Shown in pieces: positions 1 to 7,882 of a stretch of DNA of 51,844 nt. Made by a program: the position numbers and the translations under genes. Below the pieces are notes generated by a model. It had not been told where the DNA came from. It saw nothing but the letters and a program-made list of their open reading frames with translations, and searched no databases. Location of the stretch: the NCBI RefSeq assembly GCF_001758225.1, contig NZ_MAST01000024.1, positions 1-51,844 of the forward strand, in the 5' to 3' direction. The stretch's first letter is position 1; every line of letters begins with the position of its first letter. Source of the stretch: Humibacillus sp. DSM 29435 (GTDB lineage: Bacteria; Actinomycetota; Actinomycetes; Actinomycetales; Dermatophilaceae).

Positions 1-19
1 GCCCACCGGGGCGTCCAGC

Positions 20-121
20 CACCCGAACCCCGCCACGGTCCGACTCCTGCGGGACTGCCGGCCCCACCAGCACCCAAAACCCGCCACGGTCCGACTTCCG
101 CGGGACAGCCGGCCCCACCAG
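20..121. repeat. 51-bp tandem direct repeat, two copies
   Basis: Two adjacent 51-bp copies (20-70 and 71-121) differ at only about five positions. Each contains the core CCGCCACGGTCCGACT and ends in GCCGGCCCCACCAG. They lie just upstream of the nitroreductase gene. The start of the window (1-19) resembles a further degenerate copy, so the array may continue to the left. No function can be read from it; a recent duplication is the simplest explanation. Confidence 0.8.
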
Positions 122-168
122 CTCTCCCGGGTGTCCACCGAAGCCGGGCGTGGTGGGAGGGTGGCGGT

Positions 169-786
169 GTGGAGTTCTCAGAAGTGGTTCGCCGTCGCCG
201 CATGATCCGTCGCTACGACCCCGACCGTGCGGTGCCCAGGGAGGTCATCGAGCATTGCTTGGCCAACGCCGTTCGCGCCCCCAGCGCGGGCTTCAGCCAG
301 GGCTGGGACTTCCTCGTGCTCCGCACGCAGCCCGAACGTGACCTGTTCTGGGCCGCCACCACCGCGGAGGGCGACGAGCCCGACGCGTGGCTCAGCGGCA
401 TCCAGTCGGCCCCGGTGCTCGTCGTCTGTCTCTCGCACAAGAACGCCTACCTCGACCGGTACGCGGCCCCCGACAAGGGCTTCGCCGACCGCGACGAGGC
501 TCGTTGGCCAGTGCCCTACTGGCACGTCGACACCGGCATGGCCTCGCTGCTCATCCTGCTCACCGCCGTCGACGAGGGCCTGGGCGGGTTGTTCTTCGGT
601 GTGGAGACCGACCGTCGCGCCGCAGTGCACGGCGCCTTCGCGATCCCTGCTGACCGCTCCATCGTTGGCGTGGTCTCGCTCGGCTACGCGCTGCCCGGGC
701 CCAAGAGCCCGAGCCTGAAGCGGCACCGTCGCGACGGGCGTGAGGTGGCGCACTGGGGCCGGTTCGGCGTGGCAGCCCAGGGCTGA
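169..786 (+). CDS. nitroreductase family protein (FMN-dependent oxidoreductase)
   Basis: This 205-residue protein has the look of a single-domain nitroreductase, a family of FMN-binding enzymes that reduce nitro groups, quinones or related substrates with NAD(P)H in the cytoplasm. Near the N-terminus it has the Arg-rich FMN-phosphate contact typical of the family (RRRRMIRRYDPDRAVP, about residues 8-23), followed by APSAGFSQGWDF (about 37-48), where the family usually has APSAxNxQPW. The GTG start is preceded by GGGAGG at 155-160, a well-placed ribosome binding site. Length is normal for the family. The substrate cannot be told from sequence. It reads in the same direction as parC, 77 bp upstream of it, and may be co-transcribed. 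Confidence 0.85.
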   Translation: MEFSEVVRRRRMIRRYDPDRAVPREVIEHCLANAVRAPSAGFSQGWDFLVLRTQPERDLFWAATTAEGDEPDAWLSGIQSAPVLVVCLSHKNAYLDRYAAPDKGFADRDEARWPVPYWHVDTGMASLLILLTAVDEGLGGLFFGVETDRRAAVHGAFAIPADRSIVGVVSLGYALPGPKSPSLKRHRRDGREVAHWGRFGVAAQG

Positions 787-863
787 TCGCGACGCTTTGA
801 GAGGATGAGGCGCCCAGCCTCGCATCACCACGCCCCCCGATCACCCAAGGAGCACCACCCGGC

Positions 864-3401
864 ATGGCCCGACGCACGCCACCCCCACCTCCTCCTGGTG
901 ACTTCGAGGAGAAGATCGTCGGTATCGACGTCGAGGAGGAGATGAGCAACGCCTTCCTCGAGTACTCCTACAGCGTCATCTACTCCCGCGCCCTACCCGA
1001 CGCCCGCGACGGTCTGAAGCCGGTGCAACGTCGGATCCTGTACGGCGCGAACGAGCTCGGGCTGCGGCCTGAACGGGGCCACGTGAAGAGCCAACGGGTC
1101 GTCGGCGAGGTCATGGGCAAGTACCACCCGCACGGCGACACGGCGATCTACGACGCGCTGGTGCGGATGGCCCAGCCGTTCACCCTGCGGCTGCCGCTCA
1201 TCGACGGCCACGGCAACTTCGGCTCCCTCGACGACGGCCCTGCGGCCGCCCGCTACACCGAGGCGCGGATGGCGTCGGCGGCCCTGCTCATGGTCGGCTC
1301 ACTCGACGAGAACACCGTCGACTTCGTGCCCAACTACGACGACACGCAGCTGCAGCCGGGAGTGCTCCCGGCGGCCTACCCGAACCTGCTCGTCAACGGG
1401 GCGGCCGGAATCGCGGTCGGCATGGCGACCAACATGGCCCCCCACAACCTCGTCGAGGTCATCGGCGCCGCCCGACACCTGATCAGCAACCCGACCTGCT
1501 CGCTCGAAGACCTGATGAAGTTCGTGCCGGGCCCCGACCTGCCGTGCGGCGGGCGCATCGTCGGGCTGGAAGGCATCCGCGACGCCTACCTCACCGGTCG
1601 GGGCAGCTTCCGCACCCGCGCCACGACCCGCATCGAGTCGATCACCCCGCGTCGCAAGGGCATCGTCGTCACCGAGCTGCCCTACCTCGTCGGTCCCGAG
1701 AAGGTCATCGAGAAGATCCGCGACCTGGTGCAGGCCAAGAAGCTGACGGGCATCAGCGACCTCAAAGACCTCTCCGACCGCCAGCATGGGCTGCGCCTCG
1801 TCATCGAGATCAAGAACGGCTTCAACCCCGACGCCGTGCTCGAGCAGCTCTACCGACAGACGCCGATGGAAGAGAACTTCGGCATCAACAACGTGGCGCT
1901 CGTCGACGGCCAGCCCCGCACGATGGGCCTCAAAGAGCTGCTCACGGTCTACGTCGACTTCCGCACCGAGGTCGTGCGTCGCCGCACCGCCGACCGGCTC
2001 CGGCGCCGCGAGGAGCGGTTGCACCTCGTCGAGGGGCTGCTCGTCGCCATCGTCGACATCGACGAGGTCATCCAGGTCATCCGCGGCTCCGACGACACCG
2101 CGATCGCCCGCGAGCGCCTCATGGACGTCTTCGACCTGACCGAGCTGCAGGCGAACTACATTCTCGAGCTGCAGCTGCGCCGGCTCACGAAGTTCTCGCT
2201 CATCGAGCTCGAGACCGAGAAGTCCGAGCTCGAGCGGGCCATCGAAGAGCTCCGGGCCCTGCTGGGCAGCGAGCGCCTGCTCTCGAGGCTGGTGTCGACC
2301 GAGCTGGCCGAGGTGGCGAAGAAGCACGGCACGCCGCGGCGCACGGTGCTGCTCGAGGGGTCTGGGGCGACGGCGAAGTCGGCCACGGCCGCCCCGCTCG
2401 AGGTGGCCGACGACCCGTGCTGGGTGCTGCTCAGCTCGACCGGCCTGCTCGCCCGCACCGGCGGCGGCGAGCCCGTTCCCACTGAGGGCGCCCGGTCGAA
2501 ACACGACGCGATCGTGGGCGCCGTGCTCACCTCTGCCCGCGGCGACTTCGGGCTGGTCACCAGTGCCGGGCGCATGGTGCGCCTCTCGGCCCTTGACCTG
2601 CCCACCCTGCCGCCGACCAACGGGGCCCCGAGCCTTTCCGGTGGTGCTCCGCTGGCGGCCTATGTCGACCTGGCCAAGGGCGAGGAGCCGGTGACGATCC
2701 TCGCGGTCGGCGAGCAGGCTCCGGTCATCGCGCTCGGCACGGCATCCGGGGTCGTCAAGCGGGTCACCCCCGACGCGCCCAAGGGCGGCGAGTGGGAGGT
2801 CATCGGGCTGCGCCCCGGCGACCGGGTGGTGGGGGCCGCCGTCGCCGACAGCGCGGGCCTCGACCTGGTGTTCATCACCAGCGACGCCCAGCTGCTCCGG
2901 TTCCCGGCCGACGCGGTGCGTCCGCAGGGCCGCAGCGCAGGTGGGATGGCCGGCATCAAGCTCTCGCCCGGCGCCACGGTCGCCTGGTTCGGCGTGGTCG
3001 ACGGCGCCCGCGACGGCGTCGTCGTGACCTCGGCCGGGTCGTCGGCTGCCTTGCCGGGCACCGAGGGCGGGTCACTCAAGGTCACCCCGTACGGCGAGTA
3101 CCCGCCGAAGGGCCGCTCCACGGGCGGGGTGCGGTGCCACCGCTTCCTCAAGGGCGAGGACCAGCTCGTCGTCGCGTTCGCGGGCAACACCCCGGTGCGC
3201 GCCGCGGCTGCGAACGGGGTGGCCATCGAGCTGCCCGAGGCGAACGGTCGCCGCGACGGTTCGGGCCTGCCCTTCGCGCCAGTGATCGCCCGCATCGTCG
3301 GCGCCCGGTCAGAGTCACCGTCAGACTCATCGTCAGGGCCGCCGTCAGGGCCGCCGTCAGGGCCGCCCTCGGAGGCGCCCACGACGGAACCGCCGCAGTG
3401 A
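864..3401 (+). CDS. parC: DNA topoisomerase IV subunit A
   Basis: This is the DNA-cleaving A subunit of a type IIA topoisomerase, which decatenates and relaxes chromosomes with ParE. The catalytic tyrosine is Tyr131 in AARYTEARM, preceded by the quinolone-pocket region HPHGDTAIYDAL, where Thr93 and Asp97 match E. coli GyrA Ser83 and Asp87. A winged-helix/tower region, coiled coil (about 370-460) and a C-terminal beta-pinwheel (about 490-815) follow. The call of ParC rather than GyrA rests on its pairing with the B subunit gene at 10175-12307, away from any dnaA-gyrB-gyrA locus; a gyrA paralogue should exist elsewhere. AAGGAG lies about 12 bp before the ATG. The last residues are a disordered Ser-Gly-Pro-Pro repeat encoded by three 12-bp repeats. 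Confidence 0.85.
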   Translation: MARRTPPPPPPGDFEEKIVGIDVEEEMSNAFLEYSYSVIYSRALPDARDGLKPVQRRILYGANELGLRPERGHVKSQRVVGEVMGKYHPHGDTAIYDALVRMAQPFTLRLPLIDGHGNFGSLDDGPAAARYTEARMASAALLMVGSLDENTVDFVPNYDDTQLQPGVLPAAYPNLLVNGAAGIAVGMATNMAPHNLVEVIGAARHLISNPTCSLEDLMKFVPGPDLPCGGRIVGLEGIRDAYLTGRGSFRTRATTRIESITPRRKGIVVTELPYLVGPEKVIEKIRDLVQAKKLTGISDLKDLSDRQHGLRLVIEIKNGFNPDAVLEQLYRQTPMEENFGINNVALVDGQPRTMGLKELLTVYVDFRTEVVRRRTADRLRRREERLHLVEGLLVAIVDIDEVIQVIRGSDDTAIARERLMDVFDLTELQANYILELQLRRLTKFSLIELETEKSELERAIEELRALLGSERLLSRLVSTELAEVAKKHGTPRRTVLLEGSGATAKSATAAPLEVADDPCWVLLSSTGLLARTGGGEPVPTEGARSKHDAIVGAVLTSARGDFGLVTSAGRMVRLSALDLPTLPPTNGAPSLSGGAPLAAYVDLAKGEEPVTILAVGEQAPVIALGTASGVVKRVTPDAPKGGEWEVIGLRPGDRVVGAAVADSAGLDLVFITSDAQLLRFPADAVRPQGRSAGGMAGIKLSPGATVAWFGVVDGARDGVVVTSAGSSAALPGTEGGSLKVTPYGEYPPKGRSTGGVRCHRFLKGEDQLVVAFAGNTPVRAAAANGVAIELPEANGRRDGSGLPFAPVIARIVGARSESPSDSSSGPPSGPPSGPPSEAPTTEPPQ
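3332..3367. repeat. 12-bp tandem repeat (x3) in the parC tail
   Basis: Three perfect copies of GTCAGGGCCGCC run end to end and encode the Ser-Gly-Pro-Pro tail of ParC. A 12-bp unit keeps the reading frame, so copy-number change would only lengthen or shorten the tail. Confidence 0.85.
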
Positions 3402-4480
3402 GCCGACGAACGGACCCGGCGGCGCCGACAGGGTCGGTCGACCCCAACGACCCCAACGACCCCAACGACCCCAACGACCTGACGAGCTCGGATGCCGCCC
3501 CGCCCTGGTTCGACGCGCACCCGTCCACCGCGGGCCACGGTCAGCCGGCCGACACGGCCTGCTCGGTGCTCTCCGACGCCGACGGCACGAGCGCCTACGG
3601 CACGGCGGCTCCCGCCCGGTTCTTCGTGCTCATCGAGCAGGGTGGCCCCTGGGGGCCGCAGGCCGCCCGACAGTCGCGCCTCGATCCCACGCTCGGAGCC
3701 GAGCTCGAGTCACGCTGCACCAGAGCCGGTGGCCGTTTCATGCTCATCCGTCGCCCTGGCGGCCACCCCGCCGATCACCTTCCTCGACACGCGCTCGTCG
3801 CCTTCGCCGGTGGACACCCTCGGGACGCTTGGCTGCTCAGCGGGATGGTCGCCAACCCGAACCAGCTGCTCGCACTCGACTGGGAGGCGCTGACCCTGGG
3901 CGACAGCGCACGGGTCGGTGCCTCGTTGCCCGGCGCCGAGCCCGCTGAGCCGGCGTTGCTGGTGTGCACCAACGGCCGTCGCGACGTGTGTTGCGCCGTG
4001 CGCGGGCGGCCGATCGCCGCCGCGGCGCATCGCGAGGCCCCGACCCGGGTGTGGGAGGTCTCGCACACCGGTGGTCACCGCTTCGCACCGACCGCGGTGC
4101 TGTTGCCGTGGGGCCAGAACTACGCGCGCATCGACGAGGAGTCGACGCGGTGGGTGCTCGACGCCAGCCTGAGCGGGAACACCCCCGCCGCGCTCCTCGG
4201 CCCCCTGCACGACCGCGGCCGTTCGGGGATGCCGCCGGCGGCCCAGTGCGCCGAGGCGTTCGTTCGCGCTCACCTGGGTGAGACCCGTCTCGACGCCCTC
4301 TCGGCGTCGGCCCCTCTGTCGCACGCCGACGGGTTCCACGTCGAGGTCACCCACGCTGACGGTCGGCACTGGGTGGTGCGCGTCGAGCGGGTCGCCAGCG
4401 GTCCGGTGCGGCCCGGTTCCTGCGGCAAGGCGGCCATTCCCGTCATTGAGCACCAAGCCCGGATGGTCACGGCACCCTGA
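3398..4480 (+). CDS. sucrase/ferredoxin-like family protein
   Basis: About 360 residues, similar to the sucrase/ferredoxin-like family (Suc_Fer-like), whose members have a thioredoxin-like ferredoxin fold. The recognisable block is CTNGRRDVCCAVRGRP (about residues 189-204) followed by SHTGGHRFAPTAVLLPWG (about 222-239), the Cys and His positions expected to hold a 2Fe-2S cluster. The GTG start overlaps the parC stop in GTGA, so translation is probably coupled. The N-terminus carries a disordered Asn-Asp-Pro repeat encoded by four 9-bp repeats. A reading frame open far upstream inside parC is a shadow of that gene. The biological role of this family in bacteria is not established. Confidence 0.8.
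   Translation: MSRRTDPAAPTGSVDPNDPNDPNDPNDLTSSDAAPPWFDAHPSTAGHGQPADTACSVLSDADGTSAYGTAAPARFFVLIEQGGPWGPQAARQSRLDPTLGAELESRCTRAGGRFMLIRRPGGHPADHLPRHALVAFAGGHPRDAWLLSGMVANPNQLLALDWEALTLGDSARVGASLPGAEPAEPALLVCTNGRRDVCCAVRGRPIAAAAHREAPTRVWEVSHTGGHRFAPTAVLLPWGQNYARIDEESTRWVLDASLSGNTPAALLGPLHDRGRSGMPPAAQCAEAFVRAHLGETRLDALSASAPLSHADGFHVEVTHADGRHWVVRVERVASGPVRPGSCGKAAIPVIEHQARMVTAP
3440..3475. repeat. 9-bp tandem repeat (x4)
   Basis: Four copies of GACCCCAAC encode the Asn-Asp-Pro repeat near the N-terminus of the sucrase/ferredoxin-like protein. It lies only 72 bp after the parC tail repeats. Confidence 0.85.
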
Positions 4481-4519
4481 CGCGGGCACCCCTGACGCGG
4501 GCAAGTTTGACACCGAGTC

Positions 4520-4539
4520 CCGACCTCCACCCCGGTCGG
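4520..4539. terminator. possible bidirectional terminator hairpin
   Basis: CCGACC and GGTCGG form a 6-bp stem with an 8-nt loop in the 66-bp gap between two convergent genes. No long U tract follows on either strand. Two copies of CCTGACGCGGGCA (4476-4488 and 4491-4503) precede it, the first overlapping the stop codon of the upstream gene. Confidence 0.35.
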
Positions 4540-4546
4540 CCCGCGA

Positions 4547-5431
4547 TCACCAGGGCTTGGCCACCCCGCTGCCGTCAGCACCGTCGGGAAGGGTGCGGTC
4601 GTCGTTGTCCTGCTGCTGGTTGCGCTCCGTCGTGTTGCGCTGCTGCTGCTGCTTGAGCAGGTCCTGCTTCTCCTCGCTCGGAGTCTTGCCCGGGTCTGGG
4701 GTCGGCTGGGGGTCGGCCGGCTTCGCCGGGTCGGCCGGCTGCGGGTCGGCGGGCTGCGGTTGCTCTTCCTGGTTCTTGCTCTCCATGCGCTGCTCTGCCT
4801 GCTGAAGCTGCTGGCCGGTCTGACCGCCTTCTGGCGCATCGCAGAGCTTCGGCCGCTCCTGCGTGATCTTGATGCCCTTGTCGTAGAACTGCTTCCACTC
4901 GGCGGTGCGCTCGCTGGCCTTGGCGGCGTCGCCCAGGGCCTCATAGGTCAGGCCGAGGTTGACTCGCACCTTGCAGTCGTCGATGCCGCCCTTGGGCACC
5001 TGCTCGAACGCCTGCTCGAACCACGGCCGGGCCGCTTCGAACTGGCCGGCGAGGGCATGGGCGTCGCCGATGGCGAACGGTGAACGGAACTGTTCGACGA
5101 TGTTCACCCACCCTTGCCGCTCGCCCCAGGTCTGGGTGGCAGCCCGGTCTCCGGCCTGGTAGGCGGCCAGGGTCTGGTTGTGCACCAGGTTCAGCGTGAC
5201 CAGCCGGGTAGCGACGAAGGCGAGCAGCACCACGAAGGGGAGGGAGGCGAGCAGCAGGCGCCGGCGCCGGGCCCGAAGACGGGCGGGCAACGGGTGACGG
5301 CTGCGACGGCGCCTCCAGAACCGAGAGCCTCTGCTGTTGAGTGGCGGGTCGGTCTGACCGGCGGCTGTCAGGTCGCTGGGCTCGGGAGGGTTGGCGGGGT
5401 TCGCGTGAGGTGGCGTGACCGTGGTGCTCAC
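4547..5431 (-). CDS. TPR-containing membrane protein, last gene of the MoxR/VWA operon
   Basis: This 294-residue protein has one membrane segment near residues 55-75 (LLLASLPFVVLLAFVATRL) and a following region with two to three helix-turn-helix TPR-like units (DAHALAGQFEAARPWFEQAF, then LGLTYEALGDAAKASERT). The C-terminal third is disordered, rich in Gln, Pro and Asp. The ATG overlaps the stop of the upstream VWA gene by 4 bp (5428-5431). In MoxR/VWA operons of the Bacteroides BatA-E type, VWA proteins are accompanied by TPR proteins, and this gene fits that role as a scaffold outside the membrane. That is inference from context; the sequence itself shows only the TPR-like and membrane parts. 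Confidence 0.75.
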   Translation of the reverse strand: MSTTVTPPHANPANPPEPSDLTAAGQTDPPLNSRGSRFWRRRRSRHPLPARLRARRRRLLLASLPFVVLLAFVATRLVTLNLVHNQTLAAYQAGDRAATQTWGERQGWVNIVEQFRSPFAIGDAHALAGQFEAARPWFEQAFEQVPKGGIDDCKVRVNLGLTYEALGDAAKASERTAEWKQFYDKGIKITQERPKLCDAPEGGQTGQQLQQAEQRMESKNQEEQPQPADPQPADPAKPADPQPTPDPGKTPSEEKQDLLKQQQQRNTTERNQQQDNDDRTLPDGADGSGVAKPW

Positions 5432-6438
5432 GGTGAGACCTCCTTGCGGCGACGGGTCTGAGCAAGTGCGGCGAGCCCGGCACCGGCCTCCCAGACGGCG
5501 ATGGCGCCCACCCCGAGTAGCAGCGGCCAGTAGAGCTCGTGACGCGAACGCACCTTGCGGGCCTCGATCTCGGTGCTGCTGCCGTAGCGAGCCAGGTCGA
5601 TGCCGTCGACGGCCGGGCCGATGTCGGCGCCGGCCTCGCGGTGCAGGTAGCCGACCCCGAGCTGGTCGGCGATGGTGCGCAGGGTGCTCTCGCTGATCAC
5701 CGAGCGGGCGTCCTCGCCGGTCGCGGGGTCCTGGATGTACTCCCCCGACGACTCGAACCGCGCCCGGGTCGCCTTCATCCGGCCGCCCTCGGTGGTGCCG
5801 TAGCCCAGCACTGCGCCGCCGTTCACCAGGCCGGCCGGGATGGTGAACGGCGGCGGCTCGCCCTGTGCCGTCTGCTCACCGTCGCCGAGGTAGTAGACGA
5901 CCCGGCCGCGGTCGGGCGTGCGTTGGCTGGCCTGCTCAAGCAGCGTGCGCAGCCGGTCGTTCGCCTCGGTGACCGACGAGCCCCGGGAGTACTCGGTCGG
6001 CTCGGGCAGCAGGGTCTCGGTCACCGAGGCCAGGGCCGTGGTGTCGGTGGTGAGCGGCAGACGCACCCGGGTCGACTGGTCAAAGGTGACCACCGAGTAG
6101 CGGGCTCCCGGCAGGGCGGCCGCTATCGCGTCGATATCGCGCCGCACGCCCGCCACCCGGGGCTGCTCGTCACCCCAGTCCTCGGCGATGATGCTGCTCG
6201 TGGTGTCGACGACGAAGTAGACGTTGAGGTTGGCCGCCGTGGTGTCCACCTCGTCGCCGGGCAGGCCCGGGCGCAGCGCGGCCACGCCGAGCAGCACGAC
6301 TGCTGCCGTGAGTCGCCAGTGCGTCGGTCGTGACTCTCCGCCCATGGTTCTCGACGACGGGTTCCACCACACGGCAACGAGGCCGGCGAGCACGAGCACG
6401 ACCAGCACGGGCCAGGCGACGATGGGGAGGAAGCTCAT
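5428..6438 (-). CDS. VWA domain membrane protein (BatA/BatB-like)
   Basis: About 336 residues with an N-terminal membrane segment, a second one soon after (VVLLGVAALRPGL), a von Willebrand factor A domain and a C-terminal membrane segment (LYWPLLLGVGAIAVWEAGAG). The metal-binding MIDAS motif is DTTSS, a variant of DxSxS. VWA domains bind protein partners through a divalent metal; with MoxR ATPases they are thought to form chaperone-like complexes. The start is taken as ATG at 6438, which overlaps the stop of the preceding VWA gene in ATGA; a GTG nine bases upstream is less likely. Fourth-last to last gene order (VWA, VWA, TPR) suggests that these three act together at the membrane. Confidence 0.85.
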   Translation of the reverse strand: MSFLPIVAWPVLVVLVLAGLVAVWWNPSSRTMGGESRPTHWRLTAAVVLLGVAALRPGLPGDEVDTTAANLNVYFVVDTTSSIIAEDWGDEQPRVAGVRRDIDAIAAALPGARYSVVTFDQSTRVRLPLTTDTTALASVTETLLPEPTEYSRGSSVTEANDRLRTLLEQASQRTPDRGRVVYYLGDGEQTAQGEPPPFTIPAGLVNGGAVLGYGTTEGGRMKATRARFESSGEYIQDPATGEDARSVISESTLRTIADQLGVGYLHREAGADIGPAVDGIDLARYGSSTEIEARKVRSRHELYWPLLLGVGAIAVWEAGAGLAALAQTRRRKEVSP

Positions 6439-7409
6439 GACGACCACCTGCGACTCGCGCCGATGACCCCGACCAGGCCCAGACCGGCCAGCGCGATGGG
6501 AACGGTGGGGGCATCGGTGTAGAGCGCACGCGCAGCCGACTCGATGATGCTCGCCTCCTGCGCCTGCACGGCATCCACGATCGTGGTGACGGCGCTCTCG
6601 TCCCTCAGGGCGAAGTACCGTCCGCCCGTCGAGGTGACGACCGTGCGCATGGCGCCGGCCTCGCGGTCGGCTCCGTCCTCCTCGGGGTTCAGCCCATAGA
6701 CGCGCACGCCCTTCGACGTGGCCAGCTGGCCGGCCTCGTCGAGGTCGATGAGTGGTCGCCCGGCCAGGTGGTTGTCGGTGGCGAACACGATCGAGCGGGC
6801 CCGTTGGGTGTCGATACGGTCGAAGCTGCTCGCGCAGGTGGCCAGGCCGTCACCGATCAGTGAGGTGCCGCGGCCGTTGAAGGTGCCCGCGAAGAACGAG
6901 TCGTAGTCGGAGTCGCCGCCCAGGGCCTTCTCGGCGGAGTCGAGCTCGTCGTTGATGTAGTCGTAGTCGTCGGTGAGCGGAAAGACGGTGGCCGCCGACG
7001 AGTTGAAGATCACCATGCCGATGCGCTCGCCCTCGAACTTGGTCACCAGCGTCTTGAAGGTCTTCACCAGCTGTGCGTCGAAGGAGGCCATCGAGCCCGA
7101 GATGTCGAGACAGAGCATGATGTCGCGGCTGCGGCTCTGCGGCTTGTCGATGGTCGTGTCGAGCGGTCGGGCCGCGCCGACGATGGCCGCGCCGCCGAGC
7201 AGACAGGCACTGACCGCCAGCACCACCAGCCGGATCCGGTGCGTGCGCAGTGCGTGCTGGTACTCGGGCAACCGGGTCAGGGCCTGCGAGTTGGCCACGG
7301 CGGCGCCCGAACGGCGAGCGCTGCGAGAGAGCCGTCGATAGACGAGGTAGCCGCCGACGAGGGCGAGGATGGTGGCCACGACGAGGGTGCCGGGTGATCT
7401 CAGGTCCAT
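6435..7409 (-). CDS. VWA domain membrane protein (BatA-like)
   Basis: About 324 residues. An N-terminal membrane segment (GTLVVATILALVGGYLVYRR), a second one near residues 60-80, then a VWA domain with an intact MIDAS (CLDISGSMAS, near residue 108) and a C-terminal membrane segment (VPIALAGLGLVGVIGA). This layout matches BatA-type proteins that expose the VWA domain on one face of the membrane. The ATG at 7409 overlaps the upstream membrane-protein gene by 10 bp and the stop overlaps the next VWA gene by 4 bp. The open frame continues upstream to 7817, but that part is out-of-frame shadow of the neighbouring gene. Confidence 0.87.
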   Translation of the reverse strand: MDLRSPGTLVVATILALVGGYLVYRRLSRSARRSGAAVANSQALTRLPEYQHALRTHRIRLVVLAVSACLLGGAAIVGAARPLDTTIDKPQSRSRDIMLCLDISGSMASFDAQLVKTFKTLVTKFEGERIGMVIFNSSAATVFPLTDDYDYINDELDSAEKALGGDSDYDSFFAGTFNGRGTSLIGDGLATCASSFDRIDTQRARSIVFATDNHLAGRPLIDLDEAGQLATSKGVRVYGLNPEEDGADREAGAMRTVVTSTGGRYFALRDESAVTTIVDAVQAQEASIIESAARALYTDAPTVPIALAGLGLVGVIGASRRWSS

Positions 7410-7882
7410 CGGGCCACCACCGCCGTCGCCTGGGCGGCCGCGCCCAGCAGCGTGGTCCCCTCCGCCGGCGCGAACTCGCCGGGATACAGCTGCGCGACGA
7501 CCGCGGAGACCGGGGTGAGCCGCCCACCGGACGCGTGCAGGTCGGTCAGGGTCATCGTCGGTGCCCGGATGCCGGAGACCTCCTGCACGAAGTGACGCAC
7601 CAGCACGCTCAGCTGCTGGTGACCCCGGCGCGCGGTGATCTCGCCCGCCTCCACTCTGGCGACGACGACCTCGATCTGGCGCGTGTAGTCGCTGCGCAGG
7701 CGGCTCAGGCGGTCGGGTGTGATGCGTGGCGGCACGACCACCGGCTTCTCGCGGGTCGACCACCACACCCAGCCGTACCAGAGCGCGATGGCGGCGAACC
7801 CGGCGATACCGACCCACAGCCAGGTGACGGCATACGGGTCGGGCGCGTAGAAACCCGGCGGCGGACCCTCAGCGACGAGCAC
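7400..7882 (-). CDS. small membrane protein of the MoxR/VWA operon
   Basis: About 160 residues with one strong membrane segment near the N-terminus (WLWVGIAGFAAIALWYGWVW) followed by a charged cytoplasmic domain (RLSRLRSDYTRQIEVVVARV and onward). It occupies the position in the operon between DUF58 and the first VWA gene, where DUF4381-like proteins are found in other bacteria; I see no clear motif to prove membership. The start is taken as GTG at 7882, which overlaps the DUF58 stop by 14 bp; no ATG in this frame fits. The frame is open much further upstream only as a shadow of the DUF58 gene. Confidence 0.75.
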   Translation of the reverse strand: MLVAEGPPPGFYAPDPYAVTWLWVGIAGFAAIALWYGWVWWSTREKPVVVPPRITPDRLSRLRSDYTRQIEVVVARVEAGEITARRGHQQLSVLVRHFVQEVSGIRAPTMTLTDLHASGGRLTPVSAVVAQLYPGEFAPAEGTTLLGAAAQATAVVARWT

